64,000 nt of DNA from JAEUOS01 sp046160545. GTDB taxonomy: Bacteria; Pseudomonadota; Gammaproteobacteria; Burkholderiales; JAEUOS01. Position numbers and translations under genes: made by a program. Below, piece by piece: positions 24,157 to 33,441 of this stretch (positions are counted from its first letter, which is position 1; every line of letters begins with the position of its first letter). The notes beneath the pieces were generated by a model. It was not told the DNA's origin, made no database searches, and saw only the letters and a list, made by a program, of their open reading frames with translations. The DNA lies in contig JBJXGS010000048.1 of assembly GCA_046160545.1 (NCBI GenBank), positions 43,212-107,211 of the forward strand, written 5' to 3'.

Positions 24157-24185
24157 ACGGCACGTCCGCAAGGACGTGCCGTTTT
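24157..24185 (+). terminator. intrinsic terminator after glnA
   Basis: Perfect 11-base stem ACGGCACGTCC / GGACGTGCCGT (24157-24167, 24172-24182) with a GCAA tetraloop, followed by a short T-run. It lies 19 bases after the glnA stop and should uncouple glnA from the downstream ntrBC genes, at least partly. Confidence 0.88.
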
Positions 24186-24296
24186 CCATTCCGGGTCCGG
24201 GTCACGTACCCACAGGCGGAGTAAACTTGCAGGTGGCCTGGCGCGTTAAGGACCTGACGCCGGGCCTGCAAGCGGCGCACACCGGTGGGAGATCGA

Positions 24297-24863
24297 ATGG
24301 GACTGAGCAAGGCAGGCTGGGCAGGGACGCTGGTGTTGATGGCTGCGTTTCCCGCATTCGCGCTGGCCCAGACCAAACCCGTTCCCCCGGCGGCCCCCGC
24401 CCCGCCGCCTGCCGCAGCGCCTGCTCCTGCTCCTGCCTCCGCCTCAGGCGGCCTGTTTCGCTGCGCCGCCACCGGGGAGCAGTCGACCCTCATCACCGAC
24501 GATCCCAACGACATGCGTGGTCGGGATTGCGTGCGCATCACCCCGGCGCGGGTCAATGTCATTCCTGCGCCACCGGTGCCGAGCAAGGCCGCGGATGGTC
24601 GTCCACCGCAGCGCACCGATTCGGCCGCGCAGCGCAACCGCGACAGCGACCGGCGTCGCATTCTCGAAGACGAATTGGCGGCCGAGCAGAAGCGACTGAC
24701 CGAATTGCGGGCGGAGTTCAACAAGGGCGAGCCGGAGCGCCGCGGCGACGAACGCAACTATCAGCGCTACCTGGATCGAGTGGAGCGCCTGAAAGCCGAC
24801 ATCTCCCGCAGCGAGGCCAATATCGATTCGTTGCGCCGCGAGCTGACGGCCACGCGCAACTGA
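24297..24863 (+). CDS. secreted protein with Pro/Ala-rich linker and C-terminal coiled coil, between glnA and ntrB
   Basis: 188 residues. Signal peptide MGLSKAGWAGTLVLMAAFPAFALAQ, then an Ala/Pro stretch, a small domain with two cysteines (GGLFRCAATGEQSTLITDDPND..GRDCVRI) that resembles the DUF4124 disulfide module, and a charged coiled coil (ILEDELAAEQKRLTELRAEF, VERLKADISRSEANIDSLRREL). Function unknown; it is probably periplasmic. The ATG at 24297 has GGGAG 5 bases upstream; a GTG at 24285 is possible. Genes of this general kind between glnA and ntrB are, as far as I recall, common in betaproteobacteria, which hints at a link to nitrogen control. Confidence 0.72.
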   Translation: MGLSKAGWAGTLVLMAAFPAFALAQTKPVPPAAPAPPPAAAPAPAPASASGGLFRCAATGEQSTLITDDPNDMRGRDCVRITPARVNVIPAPPVPSKAADGRPPQRTDSAAQRNRDSDRRRILEDELAAEQKRLTELRAEFNKGEPERRGDERNYQRYLDRVERLKADISRSEANIDSLRRELTATRN

Positions 24864-24894
24864 GCCTCCTGCGCGGCGCCGCGCGACGCGGGTC

Positions 24895-25986
24895 ATGACG
24901 CGTTCGCTGCCCAGCTTCCCGGTCACGATGACTGCGCCCGAGCTTTCGTTCGAAGGACTCGATCTGCTGCCTTCGCCTATCCTGCTCCTCGACGACGAAC
25001 TGGCGATCGTTTATGTCAATCCGTCGGCAGAGGCCTTGATCGAGTCGAGTCTGCGCGCCATGCGCGGTCATCCGGTGCGTCAGTTGCTCGAGGGTGGCGG
25101 TGACTGGGACGTGTTGCTCATCGAAGGCCTGGCAGGCCGCTGGGGTTCGCACACGCGCGAGTTGACCTTGTTGCCGCACGGCCGAGAAGCCGTGCCGGTT
25201 TCCTGCACCGTGACACCTGTCGACGCGGCCCCGGCACGCCTGCTGATCGAGTTGCGCGCGATCGACCAACAACGCCGTATTGAGCGCGACCTGCGCCTGC
25301 AGGAACAGTCCGATGCCAACCGCGAGCTGATCCGCAATCTGGCGCACGAGATCAAGAATCCGCTGGGCGGCATTCGCGGCGCGGCGCAACTGCTGGAAGG
25401 CGAGCTGCGTGATGCGTCATTGCGGGAGTACACGCAAGTCATCATCCAGGAGTCTGATCGCCTGCGCTCGTTGATGGACCGCATGCTCGCGCCACACCGG
25501 CCACCGACAATCAGCGAGTTCAACATCCACGAAGTCCTGGAGCGTGTCAGGAGCCTGATTGCCGCCGAGTTTCCGCAGCGCGTGCGCCTGACCCGTGACT
25601 ACGATGCCTCGTTGCCGGATTTGCGGGGTGACAAGGAGCGCCTGATCCAGGCGGTCCTGAACATTGCACGCAACGCCGCGCAGGCGCTCTGTGCGTCTGA
25701 TATTCCTGAAGCGCGCATCCTCTTGGTCACCCGCGTGGCGCGCAATGTGATCATTCTCAAGCAGCGTTACAGATTGGCATTGGAATTGCATGTGCTGGAC
25801 AACGGCCCCGGGATTCCCGAGTCGATTCGCGAGCGCATGTTCTACCCCCTGGTTTCGGGCCGCGAAGGCGGCAGCGGCCTGGGGCTGACCCTGGCGCAGA
25901 CCTTCATTGCCCAACACCACGGTTCGATCGAATGTGAGAGCCGGCCCGGGGAAACCCGCTTCACGATACTGCTGCCACTGCCATGA
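24895..25986 (+). CDS. ntrB: nitrogen regulation sensor histidine kinase NtrB
   Basis: 363-residue cytoplasmic kinase/phosphatase that controls NtrC in response to PII proteins. PAS domain (LLPSPILLLDDELAIVYVNPSAEALI, about 25-110), HisKA with phosphorylated His151 in NLAHEIKNPLGGIRGAAQL, and a HATPase domain (N box NIARNAAQAL, G1 LDNGPGIP, G2 GREGGSGLGLTLA). No membrane segment, as expected. ATG at 24895 was used; ATG at 24928 (MTAPELSFEG) is about as good. The ntrC ATG overlaps its stop (ATGA), so kinase and regulator are made together. Confidence 0.93.
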   Translation: MTRSLPSFPVTMTAPELSFEGLDLLPSPILLLDDELAIVYVNPSAEALIESSLRAMRGHPVRQLLEGGGDWDVLLIEGLAGRWGSHTRELTLLPHGREAVPVSCTVTPVDAAPARLLIELRAIDQQRRIERDLRLQEQSDANRELIRNLAHEIKNPLGGIRGAAQLLEGELRDASLREYTQVIIQESDRLRSLMDRMLAPHRPPTISEFNIHEVLERVRSLIAAEFPQRVRLTRDYDASLPDLRGDKERLIQAVLNIARNAAQALCASDIPEARILLVTRVARNVIILKQRYRLALELHVLDNGPGIPESIRERMFYPLVSGREGGSGLGLTLAQTFIAQHHGSIECESRPGETRFTILLPLP

Positions 25987-27383
25987 AACCGATCTGGGTC
26001 GTTGACGACGATAAGTCGATCCGCTGGGTGCTCGAAAAGGCGCTGACCCGGGAGAACATTCCCTGCCGCATGTTCAGCGGCGCAGGCGAAGCCATTGAAG
26101 CCCTGGAAAGCGAAGCACCGCAGGTACTGGTGTCCGACATCCGCATGCCGGGGGCCTCCGGGCTGGAATTGCTCGCGACGATCAAAGAGCGCCATCCAGG
26201 GTTGCCGGTCATCATCATGACCGCCTATTCCGACCTCGAATCGGCGGTCGCCGCCTTCCAGGGCGGCGCGTTCGAGTATCTGCCCAAACCCTTCGACATC
26301 GAAAACGCGATCGAGTTGATCCGTCGTGCCATCGACGAGTCGATGCGCGAGGCCGAGGTCGAACAGGCGCCCGAGGCAACCCCGGAGATCCTCGGCGCGG
26401 CGCCGGCCATGCAGGAGGTATTTCGCGCCATTGGCCGTCTGTCGCAATCGCATGCGACGGTTCTGATCAACGGCGAGTCCGGCAGTGGCAAGGAGCTGGT
26501 GGCGCGCGCCCTGCATCGGCACAGCCCGCGCGAATCCAAGCCCTTCATCGCCATCAACACCGCTGCCATCCCGCGCGATCTGCTCGAGTCCGAGTTGTTC
26601 GGCCACGAACGTGGTGCGTTTACCGGCGCCCAGACCATGCGGCGCGGGCGCTTCGAACAGGCCGAGGGCGGCACGCTTTTCCTGGACGAAATCGGTGACA
26701 TGCCACCCGAGTTGCAGACGCGCCTGTTGCGCGTGCTGTCGGACGGCCAGTTCTACCGCGTTGGCGGACACCAGCCCATCAAGGCCAACGTGCGCGTCAT
26801 CACCGCCACCCACCAGGACCTCGAGCGGCGCGTCCGGGAGGGCCTGTTTCGCGAGGACCTTTTTCACAGGCTCAACGTGATTCGTTTGCGCTTGCCCTCG
26901 CTCAAGGACCGGCGCGAGGATATTCCGCTTCTGGCGCGTCACTTCATGGCCAGGAGCGCGCGTGACCTGGGAGTCGACGCGAAGCGCCTCTCCGAGGCTG
27001 CCATCAAGTACCTGGCGACGCTGGACTGGCCCGGCAACGTGCGCCAACTGGAGAATGTCTGCCACTGGCTCACAGTGATGGCGCCGGCCCAGACCATTGA
27101 GGTTGCCGACTTGCCGCCGGACCTGCGAGAAGCGCCGGCCAACGTGGACGGCGAGGTCGCTGCCGACTGGCAGAGAGCGCTTGAGCAGGAGGTCGTGCGC
27201 CGCCTTGCGGCCGGCGAATCCGGCATCGGCGACGTCCTGACGCGGCAATTCGAATCGGCGCTGATCAGGAATGCGCTCAAGTACACCGGCGGACGGCGCA
27301 TCGAGGCAGCCAACCTGCTCGGCATGGGGCGCAATACCATCACGCGCAAGATCGGCGAACTGCGGCTCGACGAGCGCGCCTGA
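25983..27383 (+). CDS. ntrC: nitrogen regulation response regulator NtrC
   Basis: 466-residue sigma-54 activator. Receiver domain with VVDDDKSIRWVL and phospho-acceptor Asp52 (VLVSDIRMPG); AAA+ domain with Walker A GESGSGKELVARAL, the sigma-54 contact loop GAFTGA (residues 211-216), Walker B GGTLFLDEIGD and GNVRQLEN; Fis-type helix-turn-helix at the end (GGRRIEAANLLGMGRNTITRKI). It should bind the two GCAC-N7-GTGC-like sites upstream of glnA. Starts inside the ntrB stop codon. Confidence 0.95.
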   Translation: MKPIWVVDDDKSIRWVLEKALTRENIPCRMFSGAGEAIEALESEAPQVLVSDIRMPGASGLELLATIKERHPGLPVIIMTAYSDLESAVAAFQGGAFEYLPKPFDIENAIELIRRAIDESMREAEVEQAPEATPEILGAAPAMQEVFRAIGRLSQSHATVLINGESGSGKELVARALHRHSPRESKPFIAINTAAIPRDLLESELFGHERGAFTGAQTMRRGRFEQAEGGTLFLDEIGDMPPELQTRLLRVLSDGQFYRVGGHQPIKANVRVITATHQDLERRVREGLFREDLFHRLNVIRLRLPSLKDRREDIPLLARHFMARSARDLGVDAKRLSEAAIKYLATLDWPGNVRQLENVCHWLTVMAPAQTIEVADLPPDLREAPANVDGEVAADWQRALEQEVVRRLAAGESGIGDVLTRQFESALIRNALKYTGGRRIEAANLLGMGRNTITRKIGELRLDERA

Positions 27384-27421
27384 GGTCGGCGGCGCCGGGC
27401 GTGGCGTCTTGCCTGTAGCGA

Positions 27422-27871
27422 TCAGGACTTGCCGGTGCTGCCGAATCCGCCACTGCCACGCGCGCTGGCCGCAAACTCTTCAACCACATCAAACTCCACC
27501 TGTGCCACCGGAACGACGATGAGTTGCGCGATGCGGTCCAGCGGCTGCACGGTGAATGCGGCGCTGCCGCGATTCCACAGTGCGCATGTGAGCGGCCCCT
27601 GGTAGTCGGAGTCGATCAGGCCGACCAGGTTGCCCAGCACAATGCCGGATTTTGAGCCCAGGCCGGAACGTGGCAGCACCATTGCGCAATAGCCGGGGTC
27701 GGCGATATGGATCGCCAAACCGGTCGAGATCATGCGCGTTTCGCCGGCGGCCAGGGTGAGCGGGCCGTCGACGCAGGCACGCAGGTCCAGGCCGGCGCTG
27801 CCCGGCGTTGCGTAAGACGGCAGGTTGCTCGCAAGACGGGGGTCGAGAATGCGTACGGCGACTTTGTTCAT
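27422..27871 (-). CDS. dut: dUTP diphosphatase
   Basis: 149-residue trimeric dUTPase that hydrolyses dUTP to dUMP and diphosphate. All five motifs are seen: PGSAGLDLRA, PRSGLGSKSGIVLGN, GLIDSDYQGPL with the catalytic Asp, RIAQLIVVP and the C-terminal RGSGGFGSTG arm. The ATG at 27871 (MNKVAVRILDPRL) is the family start; the open frame upstream is not conserved. Divergent from the dehydrogenase gene. Confidence 0.95.
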   Translation of the reverse strand: MNKVAVRILDPRLASNLPSYATPGSAGLDLRACVDGPLTLAAGETRMISTGLAIHIADPGYCAMVLPRSGLGSKSGIVLGNLVGLIDSDYQGPLTCALWNRGSAAFTVQPLDRIAQLIVVPVAQVEFDVVEEFAASARGSGGFGSTGKS

Positions 27872-27935
27872 GCTGAGGCGGCGTGGGTGCGCGGAACTAG
27901 AATGAAGGCAGTTTACCGACCTGCGGATCCGCCAC

Positions 27936-28907
27936 ATGCATATTGTCATTCCCGACGACTACCAGGACTGCGTGCGCCATCTGGCCTGCTTCGCGAAGTT
28001 GGCCGATCATCGCGTGACGATCTACAACGACAGCAGCAACGATCGCGAGGAACTGGTGCGTCGCTTTGGCGATGCCGACGCGTTGGTATTGATTCGTGAG
28101 CGCACGCGCCTGCCTGACGCGCTGCTCGACCGGCTGCCGCGCCTGCGCTTGATCAGCCAGACCGGCAAGGTTTCGGGGCACTTCTCGGTGGCCGAGTGCA
28201 GCGCGCGCGGTATCGCGGTGGCCGAGGGCCAGGGGGACGCACAACCGACTGCCGAATTGACCTGGGCCCTGGTGCTGGCGGCGTTGCGCCACCTGCCGTT
28301 CGAAATCGAGAACCTGAAACGCGGCCAATGGCAGTCGACATTGGGGCGACAACTGCGTGGCCGCCGGCTCGGTGTGTGGAGCTACGGCCGCATCGGTCGA
28401 GTGGTGGCCGGTTACGGGCGCGCATTCGGCATGCGGGTGTGGGCATGGGGCCGCGAAGGCTCGCTGGCGGCTGCAAGCGCCGACGGTTTCGAGGTGGCGC
28501 CATCACGGGCAGCGTTCATGGCCGAGAGTGACGTCATTTCGCTGCATGTGAGGCTGACCGCCGACACGCGCGGCCTGGTCACCCCGGCAGACTTGGCCGG
28601 CATGCATGCGGATGCGCTCCTGGTCAACACCAGTCGGGCCGAGCTGATCGCCCCGGGCGCGCTGGCGGCGGCATTGGCGAAAGGACGACCGGGAATGGCC
28701 GCCGTCGATGTCTTCGAGGAGGAGCCAGTGCTCGGTGCGCGCCATCCGCTACTGGCTCTGCCCAATGCTATTTGCACTCCGCATCTGGGCTACGTCGAAC
28801 GCGACAACTACGAGTTGTACTTTGGTTCCGCCTTTGACAATGTGCTCGCGTTCGCCGCCGGCACGCCACGCAGTCTCGCCGATCCGTCGGTGAAACTCAG
28901 GAAATGA
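27936..28907 (+). CDS. D-2-hydroxyacid dehydrogenase family protein
   Basis: 323-residue NAD(P)-dependent reductase/oxidase of the D-isomer-specific family. Catalytic Arg in NTSRAELI, Glu in AVDVFEEEPV and His in CTPHLGYVERDNYE are all present. The nucleotide loop reads LGVWSYGRIGRVVA, with Ser where most members have the second Gly. The N-terminus MHIVIPDDYQD is like proteins annotated as hydroxypyruvate or phosphoglycerate dehydrogenase-like. Substrate is not clear. A TAGAAT box near 27897 could drive it. Overlaps the convergent unknown gene by 11 bases. Confidence 0.86.
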   Translation: MHIVIPDDYQDCVRHLACFAKLADHRVTIYNDSSNDREELVRRFGDADALVLIRERTRLPDALLDRLPRLRLISQTGKVSGHFSVAECSARGIAVAEGQGDAQPTAELTWALVLAALRHLPFEIENLKRGQWQSTLGRQLRGRRLGVWSYGRIGRVVAGYGRAFGMRVWAWGREGSLAAASADGFEVAPSRAAFMAESDVISLHVRLTADTRGLVTPADLAGMHADALLVNTSRAELIAPGALAAALAKGRPGMAAVDVFEEEPVLGARHPLLALPNAICTPHLGYVERDNYELYFGSAFDNVLAFAAGTPRSLADPSVKLRK

Positions 28908-30612
28908 GGCTGAACGCAAATCGCTCGAATTCGCCGTGGCGTGCCGCCACGGCACCAAGGAGCAGCCGAATCGGCTGCGCACCGTCCATGAATTCGATCT
29001 CGCTGCCTTCACGTATCCAACCCGTCGGCAGCGCGATGGTGGCATTCTGCGAGTAACGACGACGCGCTCCGCCGTCAGGACGGTCGACCATGCCCGCATC
29101 GATGTCGGGCAAATCGGGAACCGGTTCGTCCAGACTCAACAGGCGTCCCGTCTTGGAGAGCAGGGGGTCGGCAGACTTGGGTCCGCCGCGATTGCGATTG
29201 AAGGAGTCGACGATCAGCGCCGGGCTGCTGCCGGACTGGCCGGCGGAACGCGCGATCATGGCCGCATCTGCGTAGCGCGCCGCGCCGGCACGCGCGAAGC
29301 CCGGCAGCATTTCCAGGCCCACTTCGACGGTCGTGCCATTCCCGGCAGGAACCTCTTCGGCCCAGCGGATCTCGGCGATCATGGCCGCCCCCGCGTCGCC
29401 CATGCGCAGCGCAACCAGCTGGCCGCGGCGCACCCGCGAACGGCCGGCGGCGCGCGCGATGCTCATACCGGTGGCGCTTTCCTCGATGAGTTGCCAGCGC
29501 TCCAGGACGTCAGCGACCTGGCGCCATGACTCCGGCGAGTGAGACTGGTCCATGGCCGGTACTTCGGCCTTGGTCACGTAGATATTCGCCACCTCGCGGT
29601 GGTTGTAGACCTTGGGTGCAGGCGGCGGACTGTAGGGGCGACGCTTGAGGAGGCCGTAAACATGCTCCGGTTCGAAGGCGCAAAATACTTCCTGGACACG
29701 CCGATGGCGCGGGAAACGGCGCTGGTTGGTGCGCGCGCACCATGCTGAATACAGCCGCGCATAGAGGTTGCGCATGGCTTGCGGGCTGGGCGCGGGCGTA
29801 AGTGCCGGCACTTCTACCGGCTCGCCACGATTGAGTGTGGCCAGCCGTCCGCCCACGCTCTTGGCCAGCTCGGTGACATCCAATGCGTCCTCGCGCGTGC
29901 CTTCGCGCAGGCGGCGCACGCGTGACTCAGGCGCGGCCACGCGACCACCCAAGAGCACCGGCTTGCGTTCGAAGTAGAGGGCCAGCTGGCAGGCATGCTC
30001 GAACTCGCGTGCCGTGATCGAGCGTGCGCCAACGGCAAGCAGCAGGAGGCCGCGAGCATAGGTCGCCTGTACCGTGCTGCGGCCGTCCGGGTGCATCGAA
30101 TCACGCACAGGCGCTTCGGCCAGCTGCAGTCGCAGTGCGCCATCGATCAATTCATGCGCGGGCGTCCATATGCCCTCCGGATGACGGCGGTGGGCGCGCA
30201 GGTACTGGGTCATGGCTGCAACGAGCATGGCGATACTGCGTTGATGAGCCAGTGCGGCATGACGGTTGTACTCCCCGCGATCGGCGAGGCTGGCGAGTGC
30301 GCATTCGCGATAGGCCATGGCAAGCGCGCGGCAGGCGGCTTCGGCGCTGACGAGCGCCGCCGTCTGCACCGCCTGCAGGGGCAGTGGTTTGTCGGAGTAA
30401 CGTTCGGCAATCTGTCCGATCCACCCAAGCATCGGCGCGCGCAGGATCTCGAGCACGGTCAGCGCCGTGAAGCTGCCACGGCCAGGCATTCCGGTCAGGG
30501 CAGTGGTCAGCGCATCGAGCGCGCTGCCGGGGTCTTGCGCGGCCACGCCGGCAAGCCAGAGGCGTGCCCGATCGCGGTCGATCAGTGTGCCTGGGTCCTG
30601 GCGGGCGTCCAT
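28897..30612 (-). CDS. uncharacterised 571-residue protein with a possible PilZ-like segment
   Basis: I do not recognise a firm family. The first 330 residues are mostly helical and Ala/Leu/Arg-rich (RARLWLAGVAAQDPGSALDALTTAL, MLVAAMTQYLRAHRR), with no membrane segment or signal peptide. Near residue 375 a stretch reads WQLIEESATGMSIARA, followed by RRGQLVALRMGDAGAAMIAEIRWAEE and VEVGLEMLPG; the ExSxxG pattern with the following strands resembles a degenerate PilZ (c-di-GMP-binding) domain. ATG at 30612 was chosen (MDARQDPGTL). The oxidoreductase stop is 17 bases upstream, so both may be one transcript. Confidence 0.65.
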   Translation of the reverse strand: MDARQDPGTLIDRDRARLWLAGVAAQDPGSALDALTTALTGMPGRGSFTALTVLEILRAPMLGWIGQIAERYSDKPLPLQAVQTAALVSAEAACRALAMAYRECALASLADRGEYNRHAALAHQRSIAMLVAAMTQYLRAHRRHPEGIWTPAHELIDGALRLQLAEAPVRDSMHPDGRSTVQATYARGLLLLAVGARSITAREFEHACQLALYFERKPVLLGGRVAAPESRVRRLREGTREDALDVTELAKSVGGRLATLNRGEPVEVPALTPAPSPQAMRNLYARLYSAWCARTNQRRFPRHRRVQEVFCAFEPEHVYGLLKRRPYSPPPAPKVYNHREVANIYVTKAEVPAMDQSHSPESWRQVADVLERWQLIEESATGMSIARAAGRSRVRRGQLVALRMGDAGAAMIAEIRWAEEVPAGNGTTVEVGLEMLPGFARAGAARYADAAMIARSAGQSGSSPALIVDSFNRNRGGPKSADPLLSKTGRLLSLDEPVPDLPDIDAGMVDRPDGGARRRYSQNATIALPTGWIREGSEIEFMDGAQPIRLLLGAVAARHGEFERFAFSLIS

Positions 30613-30629
30613 GACGTGTGGCCGAAGCC

Positions 30630-31655
30630 CTACTCGGAGGCCACCTTCAGGACCAGCTTGCCGAAATTGGCGCCAGAAAAGAGCATGCGCAGCGCTTCGG
30701 GAAAACGCTCCAGGCCTTCGACGACATCTTCGCGCGACTTGAACTTTCCTGCGCGCATCCACGTGGCGATGTTCTGCACAGCCTCCCCGTAGCGATCGGC
30801 CCAGTCGAAGACGACGATGCCTTCCATGCGCGCCCGATTGACCAGGAGCGACAGGTAATTGGAGGGGCCCTTGACCGGTGTGGTGTTGTTGTATTGCGAG
30901 ATCGCGCCGCAGATCACGATGCGGGCGCGGCGGTTGATGCGCGTCAACACGGTGTCGAGGATCTCGCCGCCGACATTGTCAAAATAGACATCGATACCCT
31001 TGGGGCAGTGTTCCTTGAGGCCATCGCGCACCGAGCCCCCCTTGTAGTCGATGCAGGCATCGAAGCCGAGTTCGCGAACTACAAAATCGCACTTGTCGCG
31101 CCCGCCTGCAATGCCGACCACGCGGCACCCCTTGATCTTTGCCACCTGTCCGACAGTCTGTCCGACCGCACCTGCGGCGCCGGAGACGACCACGGTCTCG
31201 CCCGGCTTGGGCTGGCCGGTCTCGAGCAGGCCGAAGTAGGCGGTCATGCCGGGCATGCCCAGCGCATTGAGCCATTGCGGCAGGGTGCCGGCACGGGTGT
31301 CAATCTTCGCCAGACCCACCGCCTTGATTGCTGCGGGCGTGATGGCGCAGTAATCCTGAATGCCGAATCCGCCGGCAACCGTGTCGCCGGCGGCAAATCC
31401 CGGGTGTTTGGATGCGAGCACACGCCCGACCCCGCCAGCGCGCATGATCTCGCCCAAGCCCACGGGCGGGATGTAGCTCTTGCCCTCGTTCATCCAGCCG
31501 CGCATCGCCGGATCCAGCGACAGATACAGTACCTTGACCAGGACGCCCCCGTCTGGCGCGTCGCCGACGGGCTCGGTCGTATGTGACCAGTCTGTGTCCT
31601 TGGGCAGGCCTTGCGGCCGCGCGGCCAGGCGAATCTGGCGATTGACAGTGGTCAA
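30630..31655 (-). CDS. NADP-dependent oxidoreductase (CurA / leukotriene B4 dehydrogenase-like MDR)
   Basis: 341-residue zinc-free medium-chain reductase that reduces activated C=C bonds of enones. NRQIRLAARPQGLP at the start and YLSLDPAMRGWMNE are typical; VVVSGAAGAVGQTVGQVAKIKG is the NADP loop; YFDNVGGEILD and RIVICGAISQYN follow. No zinc ligands are seen, as expected. The physiological substrate is unknown. Lies between the malate synthase gene (18 bases upstream) and the unknown 571-residue gene; all three are on the minus strand and may form an operon. Confidence 0.88.
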   Translation of the reverse strand: MTTVNRQIRLAARPQGLPKDTDWSHTTEPVGDAPDGGVLVKVLYLSLDPAMRGWMNEGKSYIPPVGLGEIMRAGGVGRVLASKHPGFAAGDTVAGGFGIQDYCAITPAAIKAVGLAKIDTRAGTLPQWLNALGMPGMTAYFGLLETGQPKPGETVVVSGAAGAVGQTVGQVAKIKGCRVVGIAGGRDKCDFVVRELGFDACIDYKGGSVRDGLKEHCPKGIDVYFDNVGGEILDTVLTRINRRARIVICGAISQYNNTTPVKGPSNYLSLLVNRARMEGIVVFDWADRYGEAVQNIATWMRAGKFKSREDVVEGLERFPEALRMLFSGANFGKLVLKVASE

Positions 31656-31673
31656 GTGGCCTCCGTGTCAGGG

Positions 31674-33296
31674 TTAGTCGATCGCCGCGTAGGCGGGCAG
31701 GGTCAGGAACTCGACGAAGTCGTCCTCGACGCACATGCGCTCGAACATGCTTGCCGCGTCCTCGTACTTGCCGGCGTTCCATCCGGCCTCACCCAGGTAT
31801 TCGCGGATCTTCGGCAGTTCGTCGGGCACCATGGCCGAGACCATTTCGCGCGTGATCTTGCGGCCGTCGTCGAGCACACCCTTGGGACTGCGAATCCACT
31901 GCCAGATCTGCGAGCGCGAGATCTCGGCCGTGGCCGCGTCTTCCATGAGGTTGAAGATCGGCACGCAGCCATTGCCGCCCAGCCAGGAACCAATGTACTG
32001 GATACCCACGTTGATGTTCATGCGCAGGCCAGCCTCGGTGATCGGCGCTTCCGGGCCGAACGCCAGCAAGTCGGTCGCGGCGACACTTACATCATCGCGG
32101 CGGCGGGCGATCTGGTTGGATGTGGTCATGACGCGGTCGAACTCTGCCTTGGCGATAGGCACGAGGCCAGGATGCGCCACCCAGGTGCCGTCGAAGCCGT
32201 CGGTGGCTTCGCGCTCCTTGTCGGCACGCACGCGTGCCATCGCCGCATCGTTGGCGGCGGGATCATTCTTGATCGGGATCTGTGCGGCCATGCCGCCCAT
32301 GGCAAAGGCGCCGCGCGCATGGCAGGTCTTGACCAGCAGCAGGCAGTAGGGGCGCATGAAGGGCGCGGTCATCGTGACTTGGGCGCGTTCAGCCAGGCAG
32401 AAGTCCTTGTTGACGCGCAGCTTCTTGATCGCCGAGAAGATGTAGTCCCAGCGGCCGGCGTTGAGTCCGGCGGAATGCTCCTTCATCTCGTAGAGGATCT
32501 CGTCCATCTCGAAAGCGGCCAGGAGGGTTTCGATCAGGCAGGTGGCCTTGATGGTGCCGCGCGGAATGCCCAGATCGTCCTGGGCCAGGCAGAAGATGTC
32601 GTTCCACAGTCGCGCCTCCAGATGGCTTTCCATCTTGGGCAGGTAGAAGTACGGACCGGAATTGCGCGCGATCAGTTCGCGCGCATTGTGGAAGAGATAC
32701 AGTCCGAAGTCGAATATAGCCCCGGAGCAGGGCTTGCCGTCGATCACCACGTGCTTTTCCGGCAGGTGCCAACCGCGCGGGCGCACGATCAGCGTGGCCG
32801 TCTTCTCGCCCAGTTGGTATGACTTCCCAGCTTCGTTGACGAACGAGATCGTGCGCCGGACCGCGTCGCGCAGGTTGATCTGTCCTTCGATCTGATTCGT
32901 CCAGGTCGGCGTATTGGAGTCCTCGAAGTCGGCCATGAAGGTATTGGCGCCGCAGTTGAGGGCGTTGATGACCATCTTGCGATCCACGGGGCCGGTGATT
33001 TCAACGCGCCGGTCCTGCAGGTCAGGCGGGCAGGGGTTGACGCGCCATGTGTCGTCGGCACGGATGTGTGCGGTTTCCGGCAGGAATCCTGGCAGCTTGC
33101 CGGCGTCCCACTCCTTCTGTCGATCCGCGCGCGCGGCGAGCAACTCTTCGCGCCGACGACCGAAGCCGCGCTGCAGGCGAGCGACGAATGAAAGCGCCTC
33201 GGGGGTGAGGATTTCGGCGAATTCAGGGGTGACCGGCGCGGTGATCTCGATGCCGGGCGCGTAGACAGGGGAGGAATTGGACTGCGGGGCGTTCAT
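31674..33296 (-). CDS. aceB: malate synthase A
   Basis: 540-residue glyoxylate-cycle enzyme that condenses acetyl-CoA and glyoxylate to malate. FMADFEDSNTPTW, LIVRPRGWHLPEKH, FYLPKMESHLEARLWND, TIKATCLIETLLAAFEMDEIL and GRWDYIFSAIKK, with DGTWVAHPGLVPIA, are the isoform A signatures. ATG at 33296 (MNAPQSNSSPVYAPG) matches the family length; the open frame goes 90 codons farther without similarity. No isocitrate lyase gene is in the window. A hairpin GCCGGT / ACCGGC (around 33322-33339) lies in its leader. Confidence 0.94.
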   Translation of the reverse strand: MNAPQSNSSPVYAPGIEITAPVTPEFAEILTPEALSFVARLQRGFGRRREELLAARADRQKEWDAGKLPGFLPETAHIRADDTWRVNPCPPDLQDRRVEITGPVDRKMVINALNCGANTFMADFEDSNTPTWTNQIEGQINLRDAVRRTISFVNEAGKSYQLGEKTATLIVRPRGWHLPEKHVVIDGKPCSGAIFDFGLYLFHNARELIARNSGPYFYLPKMESHLEARLWNDIFCLAQDDLGIPRGTIKATCLIETLLAAFEMDEILYEMKEHSAGLNAGRWDYIFSAIKKLRVNKDFCLAERAQVTMTAPFMRPYCLLLVKTCHARGAFAMGGMAAQIPIKNDPAANDAAMARVRADKEREATDGFDGTWVAHPGLVPIAKAEFDRVMTTSNQIARRRDDVSVAATDLLAFGPEAPITEAGLRMNINVGIQYIGSWLGGNGCVPIFNLMEDAATAEISRSQIWQWIRSPKGVLDDGRKITREMVSAMVPDELPKIREYLGEAGWNAGKYEDAASMFERMCVEDDFVEFLTLPAYAAID

Positions 33297-33395
33297 GTTG
33301 AAAAAGGACTCCGGAATGTGGCCGGTGCAGGAACCGGCAAGGTCAGGATGGCCGGATGCCGCGCATCGGGCCGGTGCGAATTTGGAAAGCCTGCA

Positions 33396-33401
33396 ATTAT
33401 C
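33396..33401 (-). promoter_or_regulatory. GATAAT -10-like box for aceB
   Basis: Minus-strand GATAAT about 100 bases before the aceB ATG in the 145-base gap to coaBC. The -35 region is poor. Confidence 0.3.
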
Positions 33402-33441
33402 CCACAGCGCAGATGGGGAATTCACCCCCGCGCAGGGCGTT

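Noticed and set aside
33297..33441. Riboswitch candidate in the aceB leader
   Set aside because: Only one short GC hairpin is seen; no known aptamer pattern could be matched by eye.
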